From JANMZR01 sp040385875 (GTDB lineage: Bacteria > Bacteroidota > Bacteroidia > Cytophagales > Spirosomataceae): a stretch of DNA of 64,000 bases. A program made the position numbers and the translations under genes. Below are positions 17,836 to 25,633 of this stretch, one piece after another; the stretch's first letter is position 1; the number at the start of each line of letters is the position of its first letter. The stretch lies in assembly GCA_040385875.1 (NCBI GenBank), contig JAZKGO010000004.1, forward strand, positions 62,001-126,000, given 5' to 3'. A model generated the notes under the pieces. That model saw nothing but the letters and a program-made list of their open reading frames with translations, was not told where the DNA came from and did no database searches.

Positions 17836-20265
17836 TTAATTGTTTGCCGATTTCCTAGATATTTCACTTTCGCCATTCGGACTTAATTGAATATTTTTTG
17901 GATTGCCACTGTACTCAACTTTACTTTGGTCGAATGCTTCTGCTTTAATCATTTTTTCCACTTTTAAGCTAGTTTCAGACTGATTGTATGCCGATATTTT
18001 TGATTCTTGGGTAGTGAATTCTCCACCGTCAAATTTTGAATTATCGTGAATATCCAATTCCAATTGTTCAGTTCTACCTTTTACTCTAAGTTGGCTATTG
18101 TTTGAAAGCGAAACTTTTAATTTATTTTTTGTAAAATTTTCAATATTTGCATAAAGCGAACCACCTAATTTGATGTTTTCAATGTTGGGTGTTTCAATTC
18201 TTACATTTATTTTATCCTCTTCATTATTGTCCAAATCATGGTAATTACCTGTTAATTTCAGACCATTTTGATTAATGCGAAATTCTTCAATTTGGTTTTC
18301 ATTATCACCATTTACTACAATTTTTGAGGTTTGTCCTTCTACAATAGTTAAATTAATATTTCCGCTAAACTCAATATCGTTGAAATTGTTAAAAGAATAC
18401 TCTTTGTAATAATTACCATTTTCATCTATATTTTTTACAGGCTCTTCATTCTTATCAATAGCTTCTAAATTGCCATCAATTGTAAATATGAATCTTGCAG
18501 CATCATGGCCTTTTATTCTATTGTTTTTATTTTCCCAATTTACTCGATTCCAGTCTATATCAAAATTATGAATATGGGCTGCGAATCTTCTTGTAATGTA
18601 GAATACTTTTCCTTTAGGAATATTTAAAGTAGCAGAAAGTTCCTGCGCACGATATTTTGTTGCGGGTGCCAATTCGATTACTCTATTAAATGTTAAAAGA
18701 GAATCTTCTTGTTTTATTTTGAATTGAATATTTTGTGCGTTAATCTGAGCTTGCTCTTCAGTTGCACCTTTTGCCTCAAAATGTTCAATTAGTTCTAAGC
18801 TATTACCAGAATTAGGTTCAATATTGAAGTTTACTCTATTATAATCGTCCCAACCCTCATTGTCGCTGATATCAAACGATGGTGTTTTTAAACCAGTATC
18901 ATAAGTAATCGTTTTTTCAATAGAGCCTGACCTTTTAAAATTTGTTGCATATTTTGAAGCGGATATACCTGCACCCATTATACCCATTAACCAAAGACCT
19001 CCCATTGTTTGCAGAATTACTGCATTGAAAATGTTTTTACGAGTAATCAATGAAAATCCAGCCAGGGCAGCTGCTAAAAATGGAATAGCAATTGCGAAAA
19101 AGAGGAAGAAAAACATTGTTTTAGGTGCATCTTGTCCAATCAAATAGAGAGGAGTTTCATCTATTACTGCGATAGGTAAATCGCCAAATGCACCCCAAGA
19201 GCTAAATAATGCAGTCACTAATGCAAATATTGCTGAGCCTCCGATAATGATGAGCAATAAGCCAGCAAATAATCGAACACCTATCAATAGAAATTGAAAT
19301 AATGGACCAATTGCGGTAAATATTTTGCCCAATATACGGAATGGAAAGAGCAATATTGTGGCAATTGTACTTTCTGAGTTCCCAGATAAGCTCTTACTTC
19401 TTTTAATATTTGAATCAATATTTTCTAAAGTAATTGGCTCGCCTTTCATTTGCATTTTATCAGTCAAAGTTTTGGCAAAAGGAGCAATCGCCCATAGTAT
19501 TAAATAGAGCATAATTCCTGTGCCAGCCAAAAATATACTAAGCACAAATATCAATCTTAATATGCCAAGGTCTACTCCAGTATACTTAGACACTCCAGCA
19601 ACCACACCCGCCAATACTTTTCTATCTGGATCACGGAAAAACTTTTTGATTTTCTCATCTTCTTTTAATTCAGCATTAGCTGGAAAAGCTATCCAGCAGG
19701 CAATATAAAATACAAAAATAAAGGCACTAAAGGCAGCTAAGAGTGGGATAAAGCCAAGGCATCCCAAGAATAAAAGTCTAACCCAAATCGGATCAATGCT
19801 AAAGTAATGGGCAATACCAGCACATACCCCAGCTATGATTTTTCTTTGTGAATCTCTATACAGTTTTTTGGGTGCAATCGGCTCATTTGCTGGGTTTTCT
19901 GTCCCAGATTTATCTTTTGATGACTCACTTTTTAGATCTTCAACGGCGTTTCTAATGTCATTTTTGGCATTTGAGGCAAATAAATCCTCTTCTTCTTTTA
20001 TTGCTTCAAAGTCAGCTACCGTTCCCATAGAAGCAATGATATTATCAATGTTTTCAAATGAGATAGCTTGCTTCTCTTCTTTTTTCAGATAATCAAGAAA
20101 TTTTTCAGCAATACGGCCTTCAATGTCAGTGATAATTTCTTTGCTATCTCCATAGCTTGAAAAGTATTTAGTGATTGATCCTAAATAATTTTTTAATTTA
20201 TCATAACCATCCTCTTCGATATTAAATACTTGCCCGCTTATGTTGATTGATATTGTCTTTTTCAT
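17836..20265 (-). CDS. PspC-domain envelope-stress protein with GIN-type (DUF2807) C-terminus
   Basis: This 809-residue protein has a cytoplasmic N-terminal segment (about 1-95), then two PspC domains, the first at about residues 130-195 (RDSQRKIIAGVCAGIAHYF) and the second at about 205-265 (RDPDRKVLAGVVAGVSKYTG). Four to six further transmembrane helices follow, and the C-terminal third is beta-rich and matches the DUF2807/GIN head family (NDIEFSGNINLTIVEG). PspC proteins sense or buffer inner-membrane stress. It lies 102 bp downstream of a PadR gene on the same strand, a common Bacteroidota pairing that suggests PadR control of the operon. Confidence 0.9.
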   Translation of the reverse strand: MKKTISINISGQVFNIEEDGYDKLKNYLGSITKYFSSYGDSKEIITDIEGRIAEKFLDYLKKEEKQAISFENIDNIIASMGTVADFEAIKEEEDLFASNAKNDIRNAVEDLKSESSKDKSGTENPANEPIAPKKLYRDSQRKIIAGVCAGIAHYFSIDPIWVRLLFLGCLGFIPLLAAFSAFIFVFYIACWIAFPANAELKEDEKIKKFFRDPDRKVLAGVVAGVSKYTGVDLGILRLIFVLSIFLAGTGIMLYLILWAIAPFAKTLTDKMQMKGEPITLENIDSNIKRSKSLSGNSESTIATILLFPFRILGKIFTAIGPLFQFLLIGVRLFAGLLLIIIGGSAIFALVTALFSSWGAFGDLPIAVIDETPLYLIGQDAPKTMFFFLFFAIAIPFLAAALAGFSLITRKNIFNAVILQTMGGLWLMGIMGAGISASKYATNFKRSGSIEKTITYDTGLKTPSFDISDNEGWDDYNRVNFNIEPNSGNSLELIEHFEAKGATEEQAQINAQNIQFKIKQEDSLLTFNRVIELAPATKYRAQELSATLNIPKGKVFYITRRFAAHIHNFDIDWNRVNWENKNNRIKGHDAARFIFTIDGNLEAIDKNEEPVKNIDENGNYYKEYSFNNFNDIEFSGNINLTIVEGQTSKIVVNGDNENQIEEFRINQNGLKLTGNYHDLDNNEEDKINVRIETPNIENIKLGGSLYANIENFTKNKLKVSLSNNSQLRVKGRTEQLELDIHDNSKFDGGEFTTQESKISAYNQSETSLKVEKMIKAEAFDQSKVEYSGNPKNIQLSPNGESEISRKSANN

Positions 20266-20367
20266 ACGTTTGTATTTTATTTATTTGTCATATGGAACAC
20301 CTTGCTAATTATTGCATTATGACCTGGGTGTTGCATAGTTTAGTTTTTTATTAATATCCGGTTTTGG

Positions 20368-20697
20368 TTATTTTTCTTTGGTGATTTTTGTTACAGATTC
20401 GAGTAGCTCATCCCATGAAACTTGCAAGGTATCCAAAAATACTTTTCCATCATCAGTCAATACATAATATTTTCTTGGAGGGCCCGAGTTTGATTCAACC
20501 CATTTGTAATCAAGAAGGCCGGAGTTTTTTAGCCTTGTTAATAATGGATATAAGGTGCCTTCAACAACCATAATTTTAGCTGAGGTAAGCTCTTCCAACA
20601 TATCAGATGCATATATCTCGCCTCTTGATATGATATGAAGTATGCAGAATTCGAGAATTCCTTTCCTCATTTGTACTTTAGCATTTTCTAAATCCAT
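20368..20697 (-). CDS. PadR family transcriptional regulator
   Basis: This 109-residue winged-helix regulator matches PadR throughout: KGILEFCILHIISRGEIYASDMLEEL, VVEGTLYPLLTRLKNSGLLDYKWVES, GPPRKYYVLTDDG. PadR proteins are dimeric repressors released by ligands or stress signals. It is the first gene of a padR-pspC operon. Its promoter contains a 23-bp operator-like element that also occurs at the promoter of the gene at 21175, so autoregulation plus control of that gene is likely. Confidence 0.95.
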   Translation of the reverse strand: MDLENAKVQMRKGILEFCILHIISRGEIYASDMLEELTSAKIMVVEGTLYPLLTRLKNSGLLDYKWVESNSGPPRKYYVLTDDGKVFLDTLQVSWDELLESVTKITKEK

Positions 20698-20763
20698 ATT
20701 TTTAATTGTTTTATCTTTTCAAAGAATCTCTTCACGGTATGACCTAATTATTTAAATCCTTCA

Positions 20764-20794
20764 CAAAGATAATAAAAGGTACTATGTGATGCAA
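20764..20794 (-). promoter_or_regulatory. padR promoter
   Basis: On the minus strand, TTG (20794-20792) and TATCTTTG (20771-20764) are 20 bp apart, an excellent match to the Bacteroidota promoter consensus. The -33 element lies inside the 23-bp operator at 20778-20800, as expected for repression by blocking polymerase. Confidence 0.8.
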
Positions 20795-20800
20795 GGTACT
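20778..20800 (-). promoter_or_regulatory. Putative PadR operator 1 (padR promoter)
   Basis: Read on the minus strand, this 23-bp element begins AGTACCTTG and ends CATAGTACC, an imperfect inverted repeat. It is identical at 18 of 23 positions to the element at 21104-21126. It covers the padR -33 box. Confidence 0.75.
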
Positions 20801-21044
20801 TTGGAAATAAATTTTGCTTTTAGTTATGATTGGTCGAAATCCGACGATAAATGGTTAAAATTTGACCAGAATAAATTTTTTTGAGTCAATGCAACCTTTC
20901 TATTTAATTTTTCATCTTATAGTCACGATTACTTTGTGTATTCAATTCTGTATAATAAAGTTATCTATTGGGTTTACTTTGCATTTATATAGCTTATTTT
21001 AATTAGTAATTTTAAATATAGCATTTTTTTTAAATAATAAATGT

Positions 21045-21073
21045 GCCTCAATTGACTCAATTGGGCTTTTTTT
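21045..21073 (+). terminator. Orphan intrinsic terminator on the plus strand
   Basis: GCCTCAATTG pairs with CAATTGGGC (one bulged base, ACT loop), followed by seven T residues. No annotated plus-strand gene lies upstream for more than 1 kb, because padR and pspC are on the minus strand. It may end a small RNA or short transcript starting in 20800-21040. Confidence 0.6.
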
Positions 21074-21103
21074 AGAAAAAGATGAAAATTTTTGAAAAAA
21101 TTT

Positions 21104-21126
21104 AGTACTTTGTATTGCATAGTACA
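21104..21126 (+). promoter_or_regulatory. Putative PadR operator 2 (21175 promoter)
   Basis: This 23-bp element begins AGTACTTTG and ends CATAGTACA; its 9-bp arms match inversely at 7 of 9 positions. It matches operator 1 at 18 of 23 positions and overlaps the -33 region of the promoter for the small gene at 21175. Confidence 0.75.
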
Positions 21127-21146
21127 TTATAAAACATATATCTTTG
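21115..21146 (+). promoter_or_regulatory. Promoter of the 68-residue exported protein gene
   Basis: TTG at 21115-21117 and TATCTTTG at 21139-21146 are 21 bp apart. The -7 octamer is identical to that of padR. The -33 element is inside operator 2. Confidence 0.7.
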
Positions 21147-21174
21147 TATTGTAATTAATAAATAGGTCAAAGTT

Positions 21175-21381
21175 ATGAAAGCTAAAATTGCAATGATTTT
21201 TCTAGTTTTATTTGTTGTAAACCAAGGATACGGAATTGGATTGCCCCACGGATTCAACAAAAAGAAAAAGCAGGAGACTGTTGAATTCTCTAAAAAAGAG
21301 AATAAACTAGAAAAGAAAATATTTCTAATGGGAACTACAGTTTCTTTTATTATTGGAAAATTGGTTACCTATTCAAGATAG
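21175..21381 (+). CDS. Small exported protein, PadR-linked, function unknown
   Basis: This 68-residue protein starts at an ATG and has a signal peptide (MKAKIAMIFLVLFVVNQGYG). A Lys/Glu-rich middle follows, and the C-terminus is hydrophobic (about residues 50-65, FLMGTTVSFIIGKLV), so it could be a small periplasmic or inner-membrane peptide. I do not recognise a family. It has its own promoter, operator and terminator, so it is a genuine transcription unit. Sharing an operator with padR-pspC suggests a role in the same envelope-stress response. Confidence 0.75.
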   Translation: MKAKIAMIFLVLFVVNQGYGIGLPHGFNKKKKQETVEFSKKENKLEKKIFLMGTTVSFIIGKLVTYSR

Positions 21382-21408
21382 TAAACACATATTTAGTTTG
21401 ATATAATC

Positions 21409-21443
21409 AAAAAGTGCGGTTCATTTGGACCGCACTTTTTTTT
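21409..21443. terminator. Bidirectional intrinsic terminator
   Basis: A perfect 11-bp stem AAAAGTGCGGT (21410-21420) and ACCGCACTTTT (21429-21439) with an 8-nt loop has T tracts on both strands. It separates the small exported-protein gene from the convergent response-regulator operon. Confidence 0.9.
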
Positions 21444-21470
21444 ATAAATCAATTTCTAATTTGTAAAAAA

Positions 21471-22130
21471 TCAATAAAGTTGATTTTTTACAGCATAAAC
21501 CACTACTCCTGCTGTGTTTTTTACTCCTAATTTATCCATTATCGAATTGCGATGTCCATCAACGGTCCTATTACTTAAGCAAACTTTATCCGCAATTTGT
21601 ACAGTTGTAAGGCCTTCGCAGACCAATTGAATAATCTCCAACTCCCGTTCCGTGAAATGAATTTTATTATCGAGGTTTGCTTCTTTTTTGCGACTTTTAT
21701 CCAAAAATCGACGGTGCATAATCTTGTTTAAAAATGGACCGTAATAATAATCCTCAGACAAAACAGTTCTAATGGCTGTTTCAACCTCCTCGGTATCGGT
21801 GTCTTTTAATAGATAACCATTTGCGCCAAGCTCCATCAATTTATAAACAAACTGATCTTCATCTAACATTGATATTACAATTATCTTTATGTTAGGCCAT
21901 TTTGTTTTGATTATTTCGGTAGCCTTCATCCCATCCAAAATGGGCATTTTAAGATCCATTATTACTAAATCTGGACTGAAATCAGGTATTTGGTCAATCA
22001 ATTCTTGACCATTTGAGGCTTCTAACACTACTTCAAAGTCAGGCACAGTTTTTAGGAGAGAGGCCATGCCCCTTCTAAAAAGAGCATGATCGTCAGCAAT
22101 TGCAATTCTGATACTTTTTGTGTCGGACAT
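21471..22130 (-). CDS. NarL/FixJ-type response regulator
   Basis: This 219-residue response regulator has a receiver domain (IADDHALFRRG; phospho-acceptor Asp59 in VIMDLKMP; Lys of the LLKDTD segment) and a C-terminal LuxR-type helix-turn-helix (FTERELEIIQLVCEGLTTVQIA, LSNRTVDGHRNSIMDKLGVKN). The ATG at 22130 is preferred to the TTG at 22160, which adds an unconserved extension. It lies 87 bp downstream of a histidine kinase on the same strand and is surely its partner. It is the last gene of the duplicated-module cluster. Confidence 0.95.
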   Translation of the reverse strand: MSDTKSIRIAIADDHALFRRGMASLLKTVPDFEVVLEASNGQELIDQIPDFSPDLVIMDLKMPILDGMKATEIIKTKWPNIKIIVISMLDEDQFVYKLMELGANGYLLKDTDTEEVETAIRTVLSEDYYYGPFLNKIMHRRFLDKSRKKEANLDNKIHFTERELEIIQLVCEGLTTVQIADKVCLSNRTVDGHRNSIMDKLGVKNTAGVVVYAVKNQLY

Positions 22131-22217
22131 CTTTTTTATCTGCGGAGGAAATCTCCACAATTATATAAAAAAAAACTTAAAATTTGATGATTGAGAATGG
22201 ATTTAATTCATCTTCTA

Positions 22218-23015
22218 TTAAAGATGTGGCAATGAGTCTAACTGAACATCGATTGTTATTTTTGCCCCTTTTCCTTTTGCCACTTCATAATCAACCTTGC
22301 CATCTACCAAGCTTAGTCTACTTTGGATATTTCTAATTCCAATGCCATTTTTGGGATTGGTCAACACCTCGTTCATATCAAATCCAATTCCATCGTCAAA
22401 TACAGTCAAAACCAAATGCTTTTGTCTAAGTTCTAAATAAATATTTATTTCAGTTGGATTAGCGTGTTTAAGGCTATTATTTATGAGTTCTTGAACAATT
22501 CGGTAATAAATCAGTTCGATTTTCTTTGGGATACTTTGATTAAAAACATTTATTTTTTTAAAGAAAATAGGGATTCCTGTATAGACTGTTAGTTTTTCTG
22601 ACAATTCTTCTAGCGCAATCACCAATCCAAATTCATCTAATGTAGATGGCATCAAATCTTTTGAAATTCGTCTCACATTACTTACAGCCTGATTGATAAG
22701 ATCCGCTGTTTGGTCAATCAATATTTTAGCCTCAGCTTGGCCAGCAATATTTTTACCTAATACAGAGAGTGACATTTTACTTGCCGAAAGCAATGTACCT
22801 ATTTCATCGTGTAAATCGCCCCCGATTTGTCTGCGAACGTGTTCCTGAGAGTCTACAGAAGCTTCTAGTAGATTTCTCTGGTGTAATTCATTAAGGCGGC
22901 TCATTTCTAATTGTTGCTGTTGCTGCCTTCGCAGATAAATCAAAACAAATGAAATTATACCAAAAGTTAAAACTAAAATTACTGCGGTACCGAATAGAAT
23001 TACTCTTGGTTCCAT
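22218..23015 (-). CDS. NarX/DegS-like sensor histidine kinase
   Basis: This 265-residue kinase has one N-terminal membrane helix (about residues 7-28) with almost no periplasmic part, a glutamine-rich juxtamembrane helix, a HisKA_3 domain with phospho-acceptor His69 in GGDLHDEIGTLL, and a HATPase domain with N box (ELINNSLKHANP), DDGIGFD and GIGIRNIQSRL. Because there is no external sensory domain, input may come from a membrane partner. The gene begins 2 bp after the upstream 7TM gene, which makes that protein a candidate sensor. Confidence 0.95.
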   Translation of the reverse strand: MEPRVILFGTAVILVLTFGIISFVLIYLRRQQQQQLEMSRLNELHQRNLLEASVDSQEHVRRQIGGDLHDEIGTLLSASKMSLSVLGKNIAGQAEAKILIDQTADLINQAVSNVRRISKDLMPSTLDEFGLVIALEELSEKLTVYTGIPIFFKKINVFNQSIPKKIELIYYRIVQELINNSLKHANPTEINIYLELRQKHLVLTVFDDGIGFDMNEVLTNPKNGIGIRNIQSRLSLVDGKVDYEVAKGKGAKITIDVQLDSLPHL

Positions 23016-23017
23016 GG

Positions 23018-23707
23018 TTACAAATTTTTGGCTAGGATATATTTGGTTTGGCTTATGCCAATTGCCAAAAATATCCTGAATACGAATAATAAAACCGAAA
23101 CAATATCATAGATGTAACTGATTCTCGTATCTGTACCATCCAGTATTTTTGTGAGAAAAAGAAAAACAAAAAAACAGCCAGAAAAATAGATAATTGAACC
23201 AGTATTGATCCAAAAAAAAGTAGATTTTGAAAGTGTTTTTATTTTGGATTCGAACAATAAATAATAGAAGTTAATTATTGTAATGATAATAATACCAAGC
23301 GATTGTAAAGTTAAAGAAGTATCGTTAAGTTGGGTGTCAGACTTTAAAATATTGTAAAGTATACCAATCAACATAATCGAAATAATTGAAAGAATAATTT
23401 TCTGAATAGATTGGCTTTTGATTGAATTTTTAAAGAAAATATACAGAAATAATGTCTCTAAGAAATAGAAAATTAAATAAATCAAATGATTATTCATGCT
23501 ATTTGCGGCATAAATGCCACCCATAGTTTCTAAAATTAAAATTAATAATGCATAATATATTAAAATCTTAGACGTGTTTAAAGTGGCTTTAAAATGAATA
23601 GCACATGCAATTATTGGAATAAAACCAGATAAATACGCAAGTAAATCGCAAGGATGAGATATTAAATAATTTGAAAAGTAATTTTCTAGCCTTTCAATAT
23701 TGAGCAT
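23018..23707 (-). CDS. Seven-helix membrane protein, copy B of the duplicated module
   Basis: This 229-residue protein has about seven predicted transmembrane helices. It is a clear paralogue of the protein at 24393-25076, sharing GFIPII, SKIL, the E-x2-GG-x-(Y/F)-x-ANS-x2-NHxIYL block, the KSTxFWxNTG-x3-YFSG block and the C-terminal FRIFLAIGIS. It lies 15 bp downstream of the PCPxxCP gene (23723-24088) and 2 bp upstream of the histidine kinase, so translation is probably coupled. The conserved Glu, Gly-Gly and Asn-His inside helices could form a ligand or ion site. Function is unknown; a sensor or transducer for the kinase is my inference. Confidence 0.8.
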   Translation of the reverse strand: MLNIERLENYFSNYLISHPCDLLAYLSGFIPIIACAIHFKATLNTSKILIYYALLILILETMGGIYAANSMNNHLIYLIFYFLETLFLYIFFKNSIKSQSIQKIILSIISIMLIGILYNILKSDTQLNDTSLTLQSLGIIIITIINFYYLLFESKIKTLSKSTFFWINTGSIIYFSGCFFVFLFLTKILDGTDTRISYIYDIVSVLLFVFRIFLAIGISQTKYILAKNL

Positions 23708-23722
23708 GATATTTGATTAAAT

Positions 23723-24088
23723 TTAAGCAAAATCGGTAGTACTTGTTGGGCATTTGTTAGGGCAAGGATTTGGCGAAGCATAAATGCCTGAATCGCTAGA
23801 TGGCATGTCTTTGTCGCCAATTACAGAAAATATGCCATTGAATACATTATCGCCTTCCGCATTTACCGCTACTATAAAATTATCCAGTTCGTCCTTATCA
23901 TCATGACCAGCGTAAATTCTAATACCTACATTAGTAGGGCTGGCTAATATTTTTTCAAGAACTGCCCTACTAAAATAATGCGCTTTTACCAGCCCCTTTT
24001 TTCGGTTTTCTTTAAATTTTTTTGCTTTTTTTCTACCTTCATCAGGAGTAATTTGTATTCCTGGTTCTGTGCCGGTAAACATTGCCAT
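23723..24088 (-). CDS. Small PCPxxCP protein, copy B of the duplicated module
   Basis: This 121-residue soluble protein without a signal peptide is a paralogue of the one at 25086-25457. Shared blocks are MFTG, KAHYFS, KIL, GxRxYxG-x-D-x-K, a following hydrophobic strand with GxN, and a C-terminal PCPxxCP. The family occurs widely in Bacteroidota as hypothetical proteins. The two C-terminal cysteines, with their prolines, could bind metal or form a redox pair. It is followed by the 7TM gene. No enzymatic motif is visible. Confidence 0.82.
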   Translation of the reverse strand: MAMFTGTEPGIQITPDEGRKKAKKFKENRKKGLVKAHYFSRAVLEKILASPTNVGIRIYAGHDDKDELDNFIVAVNAEGDNVFNGIFSVIGDKDMPSSDSGIYASPNPCPNKCPTSTTDFA

Positions 24089-24211
24089 AGTAGTATTGAG
24101 GTTAAATTGTAGAATTTTATGACAAGTTAATCAATTTAGCCATCTGATATTTCTTAAATTTCACTTTTTTTATTTAATGGATTTCAAAAGTTAAAAGCTA
24201 TAATTGCATTA

Positions 24212-24343
24212 TTATTTCAAGCGAATGTTTATCATTTTATTGTGAAAATACAGCACCAAACTTATCACAATACCAGCCCCCAAAAGCATAAAGGTGGTAC
24301 CAATTTTGATAATTTGCGCTATTTCTTCAGCACTTTGATTCAT
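24212..24343 (-). CDS. 43-residue single-helix membrane peptide, possible kinase remnant
   Basis: A complete ORF from ATG (24343) to TAA (24212) encodes 43 residues: an acidic start (MNQSAEEIAQ), one transmembrane helix (about residues 14-33) and a basic tail. It lies between the two module copies, exactly where the histidine kinase sits in the other copy, and its layout (short N-terminus, one helix, basic juxtamembrane) matches the first 43 residues of that kinase. It may be a decayed kinase or a stand-alone small membrane protein. I see no kinase motifs in the 120 bp after its stop. Confidence 0.5.
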   Translation of the reverse strand: MNQSAEEIAQIIKIGTTFMLLGAGIVISLVLYFHNKMINIRLK

Positions 24344-24392
24344 AATGTATTTTTATATTTTAAATAAGGTTAATAACTTATGTTCTATAACT

Positions 24393-25076
24393 TCATGTAT
24401 TTGAATACTTTGAATTGCTAATCCCAATAGCGAGAAAAATGCGATGAAATATTAGTAATCCTGATACTATATACCAATATCCCTCAAGATCAATATATTT
24501 TTTGTTATTCATGATTTCTAAGATATACAAACAGATAAAAAATCGGCCCGAAAAATAAACCAAATTACCCGTGTTTACCCAAAATAAAGTTGATTTTAAA
24601 AGATTTTTAATCGCAAGTTTTGATAAAATATAATAAAAACACATAATGGAAATACTTATAAATGCTAAAGATTGTATAGACCCTGAGTAATTGTCCATTA
24701 GACCGATTCCAAAGAATAAATTATAAGAAACGGCCACTAGAACCAGTATTAAACTCATTACCAATAGTTTATGAAAAAAGTCGGAGAGTATTTCCTTTTT
24801 ATAATAATAGACCAATAATATTGATTCAATAAAATAAAACCACAGATAAATAAAATGGTTGAGTTTTGAATTAGCTGAAAAAACTCCGCCAATAATTTCT
24901 AAAAGAAAAATAAAAGCTGAATAAATATAAAGGATTTTTGAGTTTTGCCAAGTGGTTTTAGAATAGCATAAGCAAACTATAATAGGTATAAATCCAGCTA
25001 AGAATTCAAACAATAGATAGGGCCTATCCACTAAAAATCCAAAAAAATATTCCTTTAATATTTTTGGTTCTAGCAT
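24393..25076 (-). CDS. Seven-helix membrane protein, copy A of the duplicated module
   Basis: This 227-residue protein of about seven predicted helices is the paralogue of the one at 23018-23707. It keeps the same conserved blocks (GFIPII, SKIL, LEIIGGVFSANS, KSTLFWVNTG, YFSGRFF, FHRIFLAIGIS). It starts 9 bp after the preceding PCPxxCP gene. The overall divergence between copies is considerable, so the duplication is not recent. Function is unknown. Confidence 0.8.
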   Translation of the reverse strand: MLEPKILKEYFFGFLVDRPYLLFEFLAGFIPIIVCLCYSKTTWQNSKILYIYSAFIFLLEIIGGVFSANSKLNHFIYLWFYFIESILLVYYYKKEILSDFFHKLLVMSLILVLVAVSYNLFFGIGLMDNYSGSIQSLAFISISIMCFYYILSKLAIKNLLKSTLFWVNTGNLVYFSGRFFICLYILEIMNNKKYIDLEGYWYIVSGLLIFHRIFLAIGISNSKYSNT

Positions 25077-25085
25077 TTTAAAGTA

Positions 25086-25457
25086 TTATTTATCTGTTGG
25101 GCTTGTTTGTTTTGGACAATAAGATGGACAAGGGGCAGCTGACGAATAATAGCCACTTCTACCTCCATCTTTTTCGCCCTTTACTGGGACAGTAATTTTA
25201 TTTTCCCCATCAGCCGTTACACCAACAATTACCATATCTAAATCTGACTTTTCGTCCATTCCGTAATACACCCTCACCCCAAGTACATCCTTTTGCTCTA
25301 ATATTTTTCTTAATAAAGCCTCACTAAAATAATGCGCTTTAATATCCTCTTTTTTTCTGTTGCAGTTAAATTTCTGTACCTTTTGTTTGGCTTGCTCCAA
25401 AGTAAGATCCCTTCCAGTTTCTCTGCCAGTAAACATTGGCTTATATTTTGCTTCCAT
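25086..25457 (-). CDS. Small PCPxxCP protein, copy A of the duplicated module
   Basis: This 123-residue soluble protein is the paralogue of the one at 23723-24088, with the same KAHYFS, KIL, GVRVYYGMDEK and C-terminal PCPSYCP blocks. It is the first gene of the minus-strand cluster that ends with the kinase and response regulator. No signal peptide or membrane segment is visible. Its promoter is not clear, but an operator-like palindrome lies about 100 bp upstream. Confidence 0.82.
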   Translation of the reverse strand: MEAKYKPMFTGRETGRDLTLEQAKQKVQKFNCNRKKEDIKAHYFSEALLRKILEQKDVLGVRVYYGMDEKSDLDMVIVGVTADGENKITVPVKGEKDGGRSGYYSSAAPCPSYCPKQTSPTDK

Positions 25458-25553
25458 TTCAATTGTTTTTTTGGTTAACGATATGTAATGTTAATTAAAA
25501 TCTTTTTTTCGCACAAATTTTGGGTTAGTTAACGAGCAATTATACGCATAAAT

Positions 25554-25569
25554 CAGGTATAATTACCTG
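25554..25569. promoter_or_regulatory. Perfect 16-bp palindrome, operator candidate
   Basis: CAGGTA, a TAAT centre and TACCTG form a perfect palindrome about 97 bp upstream of the first gene of the duplicated module. Its size suits a dimeric regulator, possibly the NarL-type response regulator of the same cluster. Confidence 0.45.
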
Positions 25570-25633
25570 CCATTTTTTTGGAAAATATTGAATAGTTGAA
25601 GCTAGTTTCGCCAAATTCCATTTTTATGCCGTT

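Noticed and set aside
20789..20884. 31-codon plus-strand ORF starting inside operator 1
   Set aside because: Its start codon lies within the padR operator, no plus-strand promoter precedes it, and the length is within chance.
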